64,000 nt of DNA from Polycyclovorans sp. (lineage in GTDB: Bacteria > Pseudomonadota > Gammaproteobacteria > Nevskiales > Nevskiaceae): NCBI GenBank assembly GCA_002706265.1, contig PAKU01000015.1, positions 58,173 through 122,172 of the forward strand, given 5' to 3'. Made by a program: the position numbers and the translations under genes. This document shows, piece after piece, positions 1-9,046 of this stretch (its first letter is position 1; every line of letters starts with the position of its first letter). Below the pieces are notes generated by a model, which saw nothing but the letters and a program-made list of their open reading frames with translations, did not search any database and was not told the DNA's origin.

Positions 1-177
1 CGCGCGGTTGGCATACACCGCCCACAGCGCGTAAACCAGTGCGCCCAGCATCGCGCCGGGCAGACCGTCAACCACCTGTCGCAGCGCCATCAGCATGGTC
101 CGGCCGTGGCCGCGGCACAGACCGGTCTGCCGGGCGGCATCGGAGGTGTTGCCGGGCAGGTCGGGGTGATCCGTCAT
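1..177 (-). CDS. Partial membrane protein, N-terminal 59 residues
   Basis: An open frame runs from an ATG at 177 on the minus strand to the window edge without a stop. About 25 polar residues are followed by a hydrophobic, Gly/Ala-rich stretch (LPGAMLGALVYALWAVYA) that looks like a first membrane helix. I do not recognise the family from this fragment. It faces away from the lipoprotein hydrolase at 347, so the gap between them should hold divergent promoters. The start is plausible but has no striking ribosome-binding site. It could also be a chance frame. Confidence 0.4.
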   Translation of the reverse strand, partial: MTDHPDLPGNTSDAARQTGLCRGHGRTMLMALRQVVDGLPGAMLGALVYALWAVYANRA

Positions 178-346
178 AGGGCGGTTGGTGAGTGGCAAGG
201 CCCTTGGAACGCTCGGCATCGGGTTTGGTTGCGCGGTCGGGGACCGATCTGGAGGATGGAACATGAATCCGCGTGTTTCGCACATAAACCCGTCACATTA
301 GCGCCCCAAGATGACAGTTCGACTGAGGTGCAAAGGACGCTGAGCC

Positions 347-1201
347 ATGGCAAAACCCAGGCATTGCCGCGTGACGGCGCGGCTGGCCATCGGCATGGCC
401 CTGGTGGCGTTGGGCGGCTGCACCAAACCGCCCTACCCGCGCGGCACGGTCGAGACGCTCTACCCCGCGCCACCCCGTCCGGACGTGCGACAGCACCCGG
501 TTGCAGGGCGCAGCCTGCAGGTCGTGGAGATGCCCGGCATCGAAGGCGGCACACCAATCCTGTTCGTCCACGGCTCGCCCGGGGACTGGCAGGCCTGGGC
601 GCGCTACCTCGACACCGCCGACCTGCCCCGCGCCGGCGCGCGCCGGGCGGTGGACCGCCCCGGATTCGGCGGTTCCGGCCCGGGCCGGGTGATCACCGAT
701 CTGCGTGCCCAGGCGGCCCTGCTCGCCGGCTTGATTGCCGACGACGGCCCGCCGGCCGTGGTGGTGGGGCACTCACTGGGCGGACCATTGGTGGCCTGGA
801 TGGCCATCGACTTCCCCGAAAAGGTCTGCGGCGCGGTGATGGTGGCCGGGTCAGTGGCGCCCGAGCTTGAGGCCCCGCGCTGGTACAACCGCCTCGCCGA
901 CACCCGGCTGGCGCGCTGGCTGCTGCCGGACGCGCTGCTCTGGTCGAATCACGAAATCATGTCGCTGCAGGCCGAGTTACGGCTGCTCGACGCCCACTGG
1001 CCAGCATTGCAGCGGCCGCTGATGGCCGTGCAGGGCATGGACGACGCGCTGGTCGATCCCAAGACCCTCGACTACCTGAAAAGCCGGGTGCCTGCGCCAT
1101 GGCTGACCGCGGTGCCCGTCTTCGATCAGGGCCATTTCGTGCTGTGGAAAGCGCCGGCATCGGTCATCGACGCCATCGTCAGCCTGCCGTGCTGGCCCTG
1201 A
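347..1201 (+). CDS. Alpha/beta-hydrolase fold lipoprotein
   Basis: A 284-residue protein beginning with a lipoprotein signal: a basic N-terminus, a short hydrophobic core and the lipobox LGGC at about residues 22-25, so it is probably anchored to a membrane. The rest is a classical alpha/beta hydrolase: HGSPGDW oxyanion-type loop, nucleophile elbow GHSLGG around residue 140, an acidic residue in GMDDALVDP, and the catalytic-type histidine in DQGHF near the C-terminus. Esterase, lipase or thioesterase activity is likely; the substrate cannot be told. It stands alone upstream of a convergent small membrane-protein gene. Confidence 0.85.
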   Translation: MAKPRHCRVTARLAIGMALVALGGCTKPPYPRGTVETLYPAPPRPDVRQHPVAGRSLQVVEMPGIEGGTPILFVHGSPGDWQAWARYLDTADLPRAGARRAVDRPGFGGSGPGRVITDLRAQAALLAGLIADDGPPAVVVGHSLGGPLVAWMAIDFPEKVCGAVMVAGSVAPELEAPRWYNRLADTRLARWLLPDALLWSNHEIMSLQAELRLLDAHWPALQRPLMAVQGMDDALVDPKTLDYLKSRVPAPWLTAVPVFDQGHFVLWKAPASVIDAIVSLPCWP

Positions 1202-1219
1202 GCGACCGGCGGGCGCGAC

Positions 1220-1549
1220 TCAGTCGATGTCGCGCGTCCGTCGCGGACCGACGCGCCGCTCTTCGCCATCTGGGGGTGGCGCATCGCGGTGGCGACGGTC
1301 CTGCCGCTCCTGCTCGCGTCGGTCGATGCGGCGGCCGCTGCTCTGGGCGCTTGCCTCGCGCCGCAACGCTTCTTTCTTCGAGTAGAACAGCAGATAGACC
1401 AGATAAACGACCAGCATCAGGCCCGCGAACGTCAGCGCAATGTCGATCAGTGTCAGCACCTGAGTGGCCTCGAATTCTGCTGCGGCAACGTGCGGGTCAT
1501 GTCGTTGATTCAGAGTGGGGTTGGGAACGGCACGGCTATCATGGTCCAT
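1220..1549 (-). CDS. Small single-span membrane protein
   Basis: The protein of about 109 residues has an N-terminal region without a signal peptide, one clear transmembrane helix in the middle (LTLIDIALTFAGLMLVVYLVYLLF) and a very basic, Arg-rich tail with SGRRIDRRE and GEERRVGPRR. I chose the ATG at 1549 over one at 1642 because the longer form would overlap the asmA start region. The gene is divergent from asmA, starting only about 22 bases away, so the two promoters must overlap. No family recognised. The charged tail could contact RNA, DNA or phospholipid, but that is a guess. Confidence 0.6.
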   Translation of the reverse strand: MDHDSRAVPNPTLNQRHDPHVAAAEFEATQVLTLIDIALTFAGLMLVVYLVYLLFYSKKEALRREASAQSSGRRIDRREQERQDRRHRDAPPPDGEERRVGPRRTRDID

Positions 1550-1571
1550 TCGTCTTCGAGAAGGGGGGCTT

Positions 1572-4043
1572 ATGCCCAAAGCACTGAAAATCGGTCTGGC
1601 AGCGCTCGGCGCGCTGCTGGTGTTGTTGATTGGCATCGCCATCGCGCTGCCCTTGCTGATCGACCCGAATGATTACCGCGACACCATTGCCACCAAGGTG
1701 GAAGAGGCCACCGGCCGAAGCTTCGCGCTCGGCAAGATCGAATTGAAGGTGTTCCCGTGGGTGAAGTTGCGCGTCAACGACGCTGAACTGGGCAATGCCG
1801 CAGGCTTTGGTGACCAGCCCTTCGCCTCGGTGCAAGAAGCCGACGTGGGCGTCAAGGTGTTGCCACTGCTGTTCGACCGACAACTGGTGGTCAGCGCGGT
1901 CACGCTCAAGGGGCTCACCGCCCACCTGACCCGCAAAGCCGACGGCACCAACAACTGGGACGACCTGGCGCGCGCAGACGACGCCGCCCCGCAAGCGCCC
2001 GAGGCGGAAACCGACAGGGGCGGATTCGACCCCGGCCAGATCGACATCGGCGGCGTCAGCATTCTCGACGCCGCAATCACCTTCGACGACCGGCAGACCG
2101 GCCAGCGCGTCACGATCGAAGATTTCTCGCTGGAGACCGGCCGCCTCGCCCTTGGCGAAGCCTTCGACGTCACCACCGGCGCCCGCGTCACCCTGGGCGA
2201 GCCCGCCATGACCGTGCGCTGGGACCTCAGCAGCCACGTCTCCCCCGACGATGATTTCACCCAGATCGCCGTCGAAGACCTGAAGACCACCCTCACGCTT
2301 GAAGGCGAAGGGCTGGACGTGACCAGCGAGCTGACCGGCAACCCCAACATCAACCTCACCGACACGCGCCTGGCGTGGCCCGACCTTGCCGTCGACTTCG
2401 ACGTGACCCACGCCGAGGGCGCGGCCAAGGGCCGCCTCACCTCACCCGTCGAGCTGGACTGGACGGCGATGAAGCTGGCCCTGGGCAAGCTGGCGCTGGA
2501 CGCGACGGCGCGCAGCAAGGCGATCGACAAGCCCATCGACATCAGCCTGCGCGGCGCCGTCAACTACGACGGCACGGCCCATACCGCCCGCGTGAACGAC
2601 CTGTCGCTGCAGGCGGGCGAGGCCAAACTCACCGGCAACGTCAACGCCAGCAAGCTCGACAGCGACGCCCCACAGGCGCAGGGCAAGCTCAACCTGGCCG
2701 CCTTTTCACCGCGGAAGCTGGCCGCCGAACTCGGCATCGAACTGCCGCCCATGCAGGACGACACCGCGCTGCAGAAGCTGCAGTTCAGCAGCGACATTGG
2801 CGGCGGCACGCGCGGCGTGGCGCTGAACAACATCGTGCTGGTGCTGGACGACACCACCGCAAGGGGTTCCGCCGAGGTGCGCGATTTCGCCACCCAGGCG
2901 ATCCGCTTCGACCTGACCGTGGACACCCTCGACGCCGACCGCTACATGCCCCCCAACGAAGCGGTCGAGGCGGCCAAGGAGCAGCCCAGCGAAGAGACCG
3001 CCAAAGAGGCCAGCGACGACATCAACCAGATCGAACTGCCCACCGAGATGCTTGACGCGCTCAACGTGGACGGCGTGCTGCGCATTGGTGAACTCAAGGT
3101 CAGCGGCCTGACGCTCAGCGACGCCAGAGTCACCCTCAGCGGCGCCGCCGGACAGCCCAAACGGCAGCAGGTCACGGCAAAACTTTATGGCGGCGACATC
3201 GCGCTGGACCACCGGTACACCCCTGGTGCCACGCCCGGCTGGGCGCTGAAGGCCGGGCTCGACGCCTTTCAGGCCGCGCCGTTCCTCAAGGACTTTGTGG
3301 GCAAGGACTACGTGTCGGGCCTGACGAAGTTCGACATTGACCTGCGCTCCAGCGGCACCACCGTGGGCGACCTGCGCGCCGCGCTCAACGGGCAGCTCTC
3401 GGCCCGGCTGCGCGATGGCGCGGTCAAGGGCTTCAACCTGGGCGCCATGCTGCGCCGTGCCCAAGCGGCCTACACCGGCAACAAGGCCGAAGCCCGCGCA
3501 CCCGCCACGGTGGAAGAAACCGACTTCTCGACCCTGGCGGTCGCCGCGACCATCACCAACGGCGTGCTCGAAACCACGCTGCTCGACGCTGCCAGTCCGC
3601 TGTTGCGGCTTGAAGGCGGCGGCAAGGTCAACCTGGTCGATGAAACGCTGGACTTCGTCGCCAAGCCCACCGTCGTGGCCACCGCCACCGGGCAAGGCGG
3701 CAAGGAGCTTGAGGCCCTGCGCGGCCTGACCATTCCCATCGCGCTCACCGGCAGCCTGTTCGACCCCAAGGTGCGCTTCGACTTCAAGGAGGCCCTGAAA
3801 ACCCGGGCCGTCAACGAGGCCAGGGAGCGTCTCGGGGTCGATGAAGACGAACTGCGTGACAAGGCCAAGGCCGAAGAACGCCGGGCGCGCGACAAGCTCG
3901 AAACCAAGATCGAGGAAGAACTCGGTGACGGGGCGGCCGACGCCCTGCGCGGCCTGTTCGGCGGGCGCTCGCGCGCCACGCCAACGCCAACGCCGACCCC
4001 CGCGGCGGCGCCCGCGACCGAGGCCACCGAACCCCCAACGTGA
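1572..4043 (+). CDS. AsmA family protein
   Basis: An 823-residue protein. An N-terminal membrane anchor (residues ~4-28) is followed by the AsmA signature region (LLIDPNDYRDTIATKVEEATGR) and a long, beta-rich periplasmic body ending in the AsmA C-terminal region (LRLEGGGKVNLVDETLDFVAKP). The last 60 residues are charged coiled-coil-like, then a Thr-Pro repeat. AsmA-like proteins belong to the VPS13/Chorein-like bridge group implicated in phospholipid transport and outer-membrane homeostasis. The ATG at 1572 is preceded by a strong purine-rich site (GAAGGGGGG) and fits the membrane anchor; the frame opens earlier at 1515. The stop overlaps the GTG of mutY, so the two are translationally linked. 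Confidence 0.88.
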   Translation: MPKALKIGLAALGALLVLLIGIAIALPLLIDPNDYRDTIATKVEEATGRSFALGKIELKVFPWVKLRVNDAELGNAAGFGDQPFASVQEADVGVKVLPLLFDRQLVVSAVTLKGLTAHLTRKADGTNNWDDLARADDAAPQAPEAETDRGGFDPGQIDIGGVSILDAAITFDDRQTGQRVTIEDFSLETGRLALGEAFDVTTGARVTLGEPAMTVRWDLSSHVSPDDDFTQIAVEDLKTTLTLEGEGLDVTSELTGNPNINLTDTRLAWPDLAVDFDVTHAEGAAKGRLTSPVELDWTAMKLALGKLALDATARSKAIDKPIDISLRGAVNYDGTAHTARVNDLSLQAGEAKLTGNVNASKLDSDAPQAQGKLNLAAFSPRKLAAELGIELPPMQDDTALQKLQFSSDIGGGTRGVALNNIVLVLDDTTARGSAEVRDFATQAIRFDLTVDTLDADRYMPPNEAVEAAKEQPSEETAKEASDDINQIELPTEMLDALNVDGVLRIGELKVSGLTLSDARVTLSGAAGQPKRQQVTAKLYGGDIALDHRYTPGATPGWALKAGLDAFQAAPFLKDFVGKDYVSGLTKFDIDLRSSGTTVGDLRAALNGQLSARLRDGAVKGFNLGAMLRRAQAAYTGNKAEARAPATVEETDFSTLAVAATITNGVLETTLLDAASPLLRLEGGGKVNLVDETLDFVAKPTVVATATGQGGKELEALRGLTIPIALTGSLFDPKVRFDFKEALKTRAVNEARERLGVDEDELRDKAKAEERRARDKLETKIEEELGDGAADALRGLFGGRSRATPTPTPTPAAAPATEATEPPT

Positions 4044-5089
4044 CCCCCGCGCTGTCATTCGCCGAACGGGTGCTGCAATGGTTCGATGCACACGGCAGGC
4101 ACGACCTGCCGTGGCAGCAGCCGCGCTCGGCGTATCGCGTCTGGGTGTCGGAGATCATGCTGCAGCAGACCCAGGTGGCCACCGTCGTCCCCTACTTCGC
4201 GCGCTTCATGGCGCGCTTTCCCGACGTGCAGACCCTGGCCTGCGCCCCGCTGGATGAGGTGCTCGCCCACTGGTCGGGCCTCGGCTACTACGCCCGGGCG
4301 CGCAATCTCCACGCCTGCGCCAAGGTCGTCACCGAGACCTTGAACGGGGCGTTTCCGCGCACGATTGACGGCTGCATGGCGCTGCCCGGCATCGGCCGGT
4401 CCACCGCTGGCGCCATCGTGTCGCAAGCCTTCGATCTACCCGCGCCCATCCTCGACGGCAACGTGCGCCGCGTGCTGGCCCGCCACGCCGCGCTGCACGG
4501 CTGGCCGGGCACGCCGGCGGTGTCACAGGCCTTCTGGGCGCTGGCCGAAGCGCGGCTGCCGACCCACCGCCACGCCGACTACACCCAGGCCCTGATGGAC
4601 CTGGGCGCCACCTGCTGCACCGCGCGGCGCCCACAGTGCCTGTCGTGCCCGGTGCAGCACGACTGCCTCGCCCGCCAGCACGGCAGCATTGACCACCTGC
4701 CCACGCCCAAACCACGGCGCACGCGGCCCCGCAGGCGGGCGCAGATTCTCATCATCGAAAATGAGGCCGGCGACATCCTGCTGGCCAGGCGGCCCCAACG
4801 CGGCCTCTGGGGCGGCCTGTGGAGCCCGCCCGTCATCGACGCCGAGCAGTGCTGGCCGGCGGCACTGGACGCACTGCCCCGGCGTGACCACGCACCGCTG
4901 GCGCCCATCGCCCACCGCTTCACCCACTTCGACCTGCAGATGGACCCGGTGCGACTGCTGGGCACATCCCCGCCGGACACGGACCACATCTGGCACACAC
5001 CGTCGGGAGCCCTTACCCTCGGGCTCCCGGCGCCCATCCGGCGCATGATCGAACAACTGGTTGCCCACCCTGCAACCCCGCAAGCCTGA
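4040..5089 (+). CDS. mutY: Adenine DNA glycosylase MutY
   Basis: A 349-residue base-excision enzyme that removes adenine opposite 8-oxoguanine. Visible are the catalytic-Glu region EIMLQQTQV (~residue 37), the helix-hairpin-helix LPGIGRSTAGAI, the catalytic Asp in ILDGNVRRV, and the [4Fe-4S] ligands spaced C-x6-C-x2-C-x5-C in CTARRPQCLSCPVQHDC. A NUDIX-like C-terminal domain (ILLARRPQRGLWGGLW) recognises the oxidised guanine. Length is normal. It starts with GTG, overlapping the asmA stop by two bases, and is followed six bases later by yggX. The mutY-yggX pairing is common in gammaproteobacteria and fits oxidative-damage defence. Confidence 0.97.
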   Translation: MTPALSFAERVLQWFDAHGRHDLPWQQPRSAYRVWVSEIMLQQTQVATVVPYFARFMARFPDVQTLACAPLDEVLAHWSGLGYYARARNLHACAKVVTETLNGAFPRTIDGCMALPGIGRSTAGAIVSQAFDLPAPILDGNVRRVLARHAALHGWPGTPAVSQAFWALAEARLPTHRHADYTQALMDLGATCCTARRPQCLSCPVQHDCLARQHGSIDHLPTPKPRRTRPRRRAQILIIENEAGDILLARRPQRGLWGGLWSPPVIDAEQCWPAALDALPRRDHAPLAPIAHRFTHFDLQMDPVRLLGTSPPDTDHIWHTPSGALTLGLPAPIRRMIEQLVAHPATPQA

Positions 5090-5095
5090 GATCCC

Positions 5096-5392
5096 ATGAC
5101 CAAAACCGTTCACTGCATCAAGCTCGGCCGCGAAGCCGAGGCGCTCCCCAAACCGCCCCTGCCCGGCCCGCTGGGACAGAAGATTTTCGAGAACGTCAGC
5201 AAGCAAGCCTGGGAAACCTGGAAAGAACACCAAACCCGGCTGATCAACGAATACCGCCTGGCACTCTCAGACGCCAAGGCCCGCGCCTTCCTCATGGACG
5301 AGCTCAAGAAGTATTTTTTTGAAGGCGGCGAGCTGACCAGCACCGGCTTCGTGCCCCCGCCCGCCGACAGCGGCGTCAAGCAATACCCCTGA
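5096..5392 (+). CDS. yggX: Probable Fe(2+)-trafficking protein YggX
   Basis: A 98-residue protein matching the YggX family in length and pattern: an N-terminal TVHCIKLGREAEAL with the conserved cysteine, then PPLPGPLGQKIFENVSKQAW, WKEHQTRLINEYRL and the C-terminal FLMDELKKYFFEGG. YggX protects iron-sulfur clusters from oxidative damage and helps move labile iron in the cytoplasm. It directly follows mutY, whose product carries an iron-sulfur cluster, and is probably in the same transcript. The gene ends about 85 bases before tRNA-Phe, which has its own promoter. Confidence 0.97.
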   Translation: MTKTVHCIKLGREAEALPKPPLPGPLGQKIFENVSKQAWETWKEHQTRLINEYRLALSDAKARAFLMDELKKYFFEGGELTSTGFVPPPADSGVKQYP

Positions 5393-5407
5393 ACCAGCGC
5401 CTCGCGC

Positions 5408-5436
5408 TTGACGCCACCCCGCCGCGCGGCTTTAAT
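5408..5436 (+). promoter_or_regulatory. Promoter for tRNA-Phe
   Basis: A -35 element TTGACG (5408-5413) and a -10 element TTTAAT (5431-5436) are separated by 17 bases, close to the sigma-70 ideal. The sequence after the -10 is GC-rich (ACGCGCCCC), the discriminator type typical of stable-RNA promoters under stringent control. The tRNA begins about 40 bases downstream. Read from sequence only. Confidence 0.55.
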
Positions 5437-5477
5437 ACGCGCCCCTTGCGTGCAATGCGCGACGGGTCAGCCTCAAT

Positions 5478-5553
5478 GGCCAAGTAGCTCAGTCGGTAGA
5501 GCAGGGGATTGAAAATCCCCGTGTCGGCGGTTCGATTCCGTCCTTGGCCACCA
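5478..5553 (+). tRNA. tRNA-Phe (GAA anticodon)
   Basis: A complete 76-nt cloverleaf. The acceptor stem GGCCAAG (5478-5484) pairs with CTTGGCC (5543-5549), followed by discriminator A and an encoded CCA. The D arm contains AGCTCAGTCGGTAGAGC, the anticodon stem GGGGA/TCCCC encloses the loop TTGAAAA with anticodon GAA, and the T arm has GGTTCGATTCC. It lies downstream of yggX with its own promoter. Confidence 0.98.
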
Positions 5554-5914
5554 TTTAATCCACAATAAAATCAAAGACTTTGCTCGGCCCCGCCACGCGA
5601 AGCCTTTCTGCTTGGGCTGCCTGCGAGAAACGCCTGCCTGCAATGCGGCACGCTACAGTCCTGAGACGAGATCCGGTCAGATGCACGCACCGAATCTCCC
5701 ATCGTTGTGTCGTGCGGCTTGCAGGTTTCATCAACCACCGACGGCTCGCTTGCGTGGCACCCGCGAGCCCCGCGGACAGGACGCTGGCCATGCCACCTGC
5801 AGTCATGGATGCCTGGCCGTCCACGCGGTTGCTGCACGCCGCTCCATCGACACCCTGCCACTGACGATCACCCGCGCCGGGTACGCCGTGCGGCCCTGTC
5901 GCCAACCTGCAGGG
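5554..5914 (+). other. 361-base stretch without a convincing gene
   Basis: Between tRNA-Phe and the cusA stop codon several overlapping frames of about 95-115 codons are open on both strands, but none shows a recognisable domain, a good ribosome-binding site or the codon pattern of its neighbours. No insertion-sequence ends, integrase remnant or repeat of the tRNA 3' end was found. It could be decayed DNA beside the tRNA; I can support no function. Confidence 0.5.
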
Positions 5915-8900
5915 TCACGCGGCAAGCCGCCGCCGGTGCAGCAGCAGATACGCCGCTGGCAGCACCAGCATGGACAGCAGCGGCGCGGTGATCATGCCGC
6001 CGACCATGGGGGCGGCGATGCGCTGCATGATTTCGCTGCCGGTGCCGGCGCCGATGAACAGCGGCAACAGGCCGGCGATGATGACGGCGACGGTCATGGC
6101 CTTGGGCCGCACGCGCAGCACTGCGCCGTCGATCAGGGCGGCGCGCAGGTCGGCGTGGGTGCGCAGGGCGCCGCGCTCTTCGCGCTCGCGCACGGCGTTG
6201 TCGAGGTAGAGCAGCATGACCACGCCGAACTCTGCCGCCACGCCGGCCAGGGCAATGAAGCCCACGCCGCTGGCGACCGACAGGTGGTGGCCCAGGCCGT
6301 AGATCAACCAGAATCCGCCGATCAGGGCGAACGGCAGGGTTGCCATGATCAGCACCGCTGAACTGACGCGGCCAAACGTGAGGTACAGCAGCACAAAGAT
6401 GACGCTGAGGGTCAGCGGCACGACCACTTGCAGGCGCTGGCTGGCGCGCGCCAGGTACTCGAATTGCCCTGACCAGCTCACCGAATACCCGGCGGGCAGT
6501 TGCACCTGCTCGGCGACGGCCCGTTTGGCATCGGCCACGTAGCCGCCCAGGTCGCGGTCGCGAATGTCGATGTAGATCCAGCCATTGGGGCGCGCGTTTT
6601 CAGACTTGATCATGGGCGGGCCGGCGGTGATGCTGACCTCGGCAAAGCTGCCCAGGGTGAGGGTTTCACCGCGCATCGTGACCACGGGCAACTCGCGCAG
6701 GTCTTGCACCGAGTCGCGCAGCTCACGCGGATAACGGACGTTGATGGGAAAGCGCTGCAAGCCTTCGACGGTTTCGCCGATGTTTTGGCCACCAATGGCC
6801 ATGCTGACCAGCCGCTGCACGTCGGTGATCGACAGCCCGTGGCGCGCGGCGGCGATGCGGTCTGGCACCACCTCGATGTAGCGCCCGCCCGAAACGCGCT
6901 CGGAGAAGGCCGAGGCAGTGCCCGGCACGGTCTTGACCACCGCGGCAATCTGGTCGCCGATGCGCTGTATCTCGTTCAGGTCTGGCCCGGCGATCTTGAT
7001 GCCCACGGGCGACTTGATGCCGGTTGCCAGCATGTCGAGGCGGTTGCGGATGGGTTGCACCCACACATTGCCCATGCCCGGCAGCTTGAGCGCGGCGTCC
7101 ATCTCGTCAATGAGTTTTTCGGTGGTCATGCCGGCGCGCCATTGGGCCTTGGGCTTGAGCCGGATGGTGGTTTCAACCATTTCCAGCGGCGCCGGGTCGG
7201 TGGCGGTTTCGGCGCGGCCGATCTTGCCGAACACCCGCTCGACCTCGGGAAAGCTTTTCAGGATGCGGTCGGTCTGCTGAAGAATCTGCGCGCCCTTGCC
7301 CACCGACAGGCCCGGCAGCGCGGTGGGCATGTACAGCAGGTCGCCCTCGTCCAGTGGCGGCATGAACTCGGTCCCCAGGCGGGTCATCGGCCATGCGGTG
7401 GCCAGCGCCAGCAGCGCGGCGACGGCCAGGGTGGTGCGTGGACGGGCCAGCACCGCGTGAATCATCGGCCGATAGGCCGCCGCCAGAACACGGTTGAGCG
7501 GGTTGGTCGACTCGGCTGCGATCTTGCCGCGAATGAAGGCCACCATCAGCACCGGAATCAGCGTCACCGACAGCCCGGCCGCGGCGGCCATTGCATAGGT
7601 TTTGGTGAAGGCCAGCGGCGCGAACATGCGGCCTTCCTGAGCCTGCAGGGTGAACACCGGCACGAAGCTGAGGGTGATGATCAGCAGGCTGAAAAACAGC
7701 GCCGGGCCGACCTCGGCGGCGGCCTCGGCGATCAGCTTCAGCCGCTGCTCGCCTTGCAGCACCTGCCCGGGATGCGCGCGCGTCCAGTGCTCCAGCTTCT
7801 TGTGGGCGTTCTCGATCATCACCACCGCCGCGTCGACCATGGCGCCGATGGCGATCGCCACGCCCCCCAGCGACATGATGTTGGCGCTGAGCCCCTGCCA
7901 ATGCATGACGCCGAAGGCCACCAAGATGCCCACCGGCAGGGTGATGATGGCCACCAGCGCCGAGCGCAGGTGCCACAGAAAAATGCCGCAGACCAGCGCG
8001 ACGACCAGAAACTCTTCGAGCAACTTGTGCGACAGGTTTTGCACCGCCCGGTCGATGAGGGTGGCGCGATCGTAGGTTTCGACCACCTCGACGCCCTCGG
8101 GCAGGCTGGCTTTCAGCACCTCGAGTTTGGCCTTGACGGCCTTGATGGTGGACAGCGCGTTCTCGCCCGAGCGCAGCACGATCACGCCACCGACCACTTC
8201 GCCTTCACCATCCAGTTCGGCGATGCCACGGCGTATTTCGGGGCCCCGTTGCACGGTGGCCACGTCGCGCAGCAGCACCGGGGTGCCGTCTTCGCCCAGG
8301 GCGACGGGAATCTGGCGAAAATCATCGAGGTTCTGAAGATAGCCCCGGGTGCGCACCATATATTCGGCCTCGGCCAGCTCCAGCACCGAGCCGCCGCCCT
8401 CGCTGTTGGCGGCCTGGATGGCGGCCACGACCGTGTCCAGCGGCAGCCTGTAGGCGCGCAGGCGGTCGGGGTCGAGCACGATCTGGTACTGGCGGTTGAA
8501 GCCGCCAAGGGTGGCGACCTCGGCCACGTTCTCGACGGTTTTCAGTTCGTATTTCAGAAACCAGTCCTGCAATGCACGCAGTTCTGAAATGTCGGTGTTG
8601 CCGCTGCGGTCGACCAGGGCGTATTCGTAGATCCAGCCCACGCCGGTGGCGTCTGGCCCCAGCGCGGCATCGGCGGCTTCGGGCAGCCGGTCTTGCACCT
8701 GCGACAGATACTCAAGCACCCGCGAACGCGCCCAGTAGAGGTCCACCCCGTCTTCGAACAGCACGTAGACGAACGATTCGCCGAACATGGAATAGCCCCG
8801 CACGGTCTTGGCGTAGGGCACCGACAACAGCGTGGTGGTCAGCGGGTAGGTCACCTGGTCTTCCACCACCTGCGGCGCCTGTCCGGGGTAGGTGGTGCGA

Positions 8901-9046
8901 ACGATCACCTGCGTGTCCGACAGATCGGGAATCGCGTCCAGTGGCATGTGCACCGTGGCGTAGAGCCCCCACGCGGTGAGCAGCACGGTGCCGAACAGCA
9001 CCAGAAAGCGGTTGTGCACCGACCAGTGAATGAGCCGCGCGATCAT
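5915..9046 (-). CDS. cusA: CusA-type heavy-metal RND efflux pump
   Basis: A 1043-residue inner-membrane proton antiporter of the HME-RND class, full length. The N-terminus [19 protein letters not shown] and [15 protein letters not shown] are typical. The transmembrane-4 motif [19 protein letters not shown] carries the proton-relay acidic residue in the form characteristic of Cu/Ag-type members. Two sets of helices flank two large periplasmic loops, and the Met-containing pore-domain segment near [15 protein letters not shown] fits a monovalent-copper/silver pump. The start overlaps the cusB stop (ATGA), and the operon order is outer-membrane factor, adaptor, pump. Copper or silver is inferred; cobalt/zinc/cadmium specificity is less likely given the motif. 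Confidence 0.93.
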   Translation of the reverse strand: MIARLIHWSVHNRFLVLFGTVLLTAWGLYATVHMPLDAIPDLSDTQVIVRTTYPGQAPQVVEDQVTYPLTTTLLSVPYAKTVRGYSMFGESFVYVLFEDGVDLYWARSRVLEYLSQVQDRLPEAADAALGPDATGVGWIYEYALVDRSGNTDISELRALQDWFLKYELKTVENVAEVATLGGFNRQYQIVLDPDRLRAYRLPLDTVVAAIQAANSEGGGSVLELAEAEYMVRTRGYLQNLDDFRQIPVALGEDGTPVLLRDVATVQRGPEIRRGIAELDGEGEVVGGVIVLRSGENALSTIKAVKAKLEVLKASLPEGVEVVETYDRATLIDRAVQNLSHKLLEEFLVVALVCGIFLWHLRSALVAIITLPVGILVAFGVMHWQGLSANIMSLGGVAIAIGAMVDAAVVMIENAHKKLEHWTRAHPGQVLQGEQRLKLIAEAAAEVGPALFFSLLIITLSFVPVFTLQAQEGRMFAPLAFTKTYAMAAAAGLSVTLIPVLMVAFIRGKIAAESTNPLNRVLAAAYRPMIHAVLARPRTTLAVAALLALATAWPMTRLGTEFMPPLDEGDLLYMPTALPGLSVGKGAQILQQTDRILKSFPEVERVFGKIGRAETATDPAPLEMVETTIRLKPKAQWRAGMTTEKLIDEMDAALKLPGMGNVWVQPIRNRLDMLATGIKSPVGIKIAGPDLNEIQRIGDQIAAVVKTVPGTASAFSERVSGGRYIEVVPDRIAAARHGLSITDVQRLVSMAIGGQNIGETVEGLQRFPINVRYPRELRDSVQDLRELPVVTMRGETLTLGSFAEVSITAGPPMIKSENARPNGWIYIDIRDRDLGGYVADAKRAVAEQVQLPAGYSVSWSGQFEYLARASQRLQVVVPLTLSVIFVLLYLTFGRVSSAVLIMATLPFALIGGFWLIYGLGHHLSVASGVGFIALAGVAAEFGVVMLLYLDNAVREREERGALRTHADLRAALIDGAVLRVRPKAMTVAVIIAGLLPLFIGAGTGSEIMQRIAAPMVGGMITAPLLSMLVLPAAYLLLHRRRLAA

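Noticed and set aside
5612..6361. A frame running from the empty stretch into cusA
   Set aside because: It overlaps the cusA coding region on the opposite strand and reads as Gln/Gly/His-rich shadow.
6500..8587. A 695-codon open frame on the plus strand
   Set aside because: It is antisense to cusA, is very His/Gly/Gln-rich and has no domain; a shadow of the high-GC coding strand.
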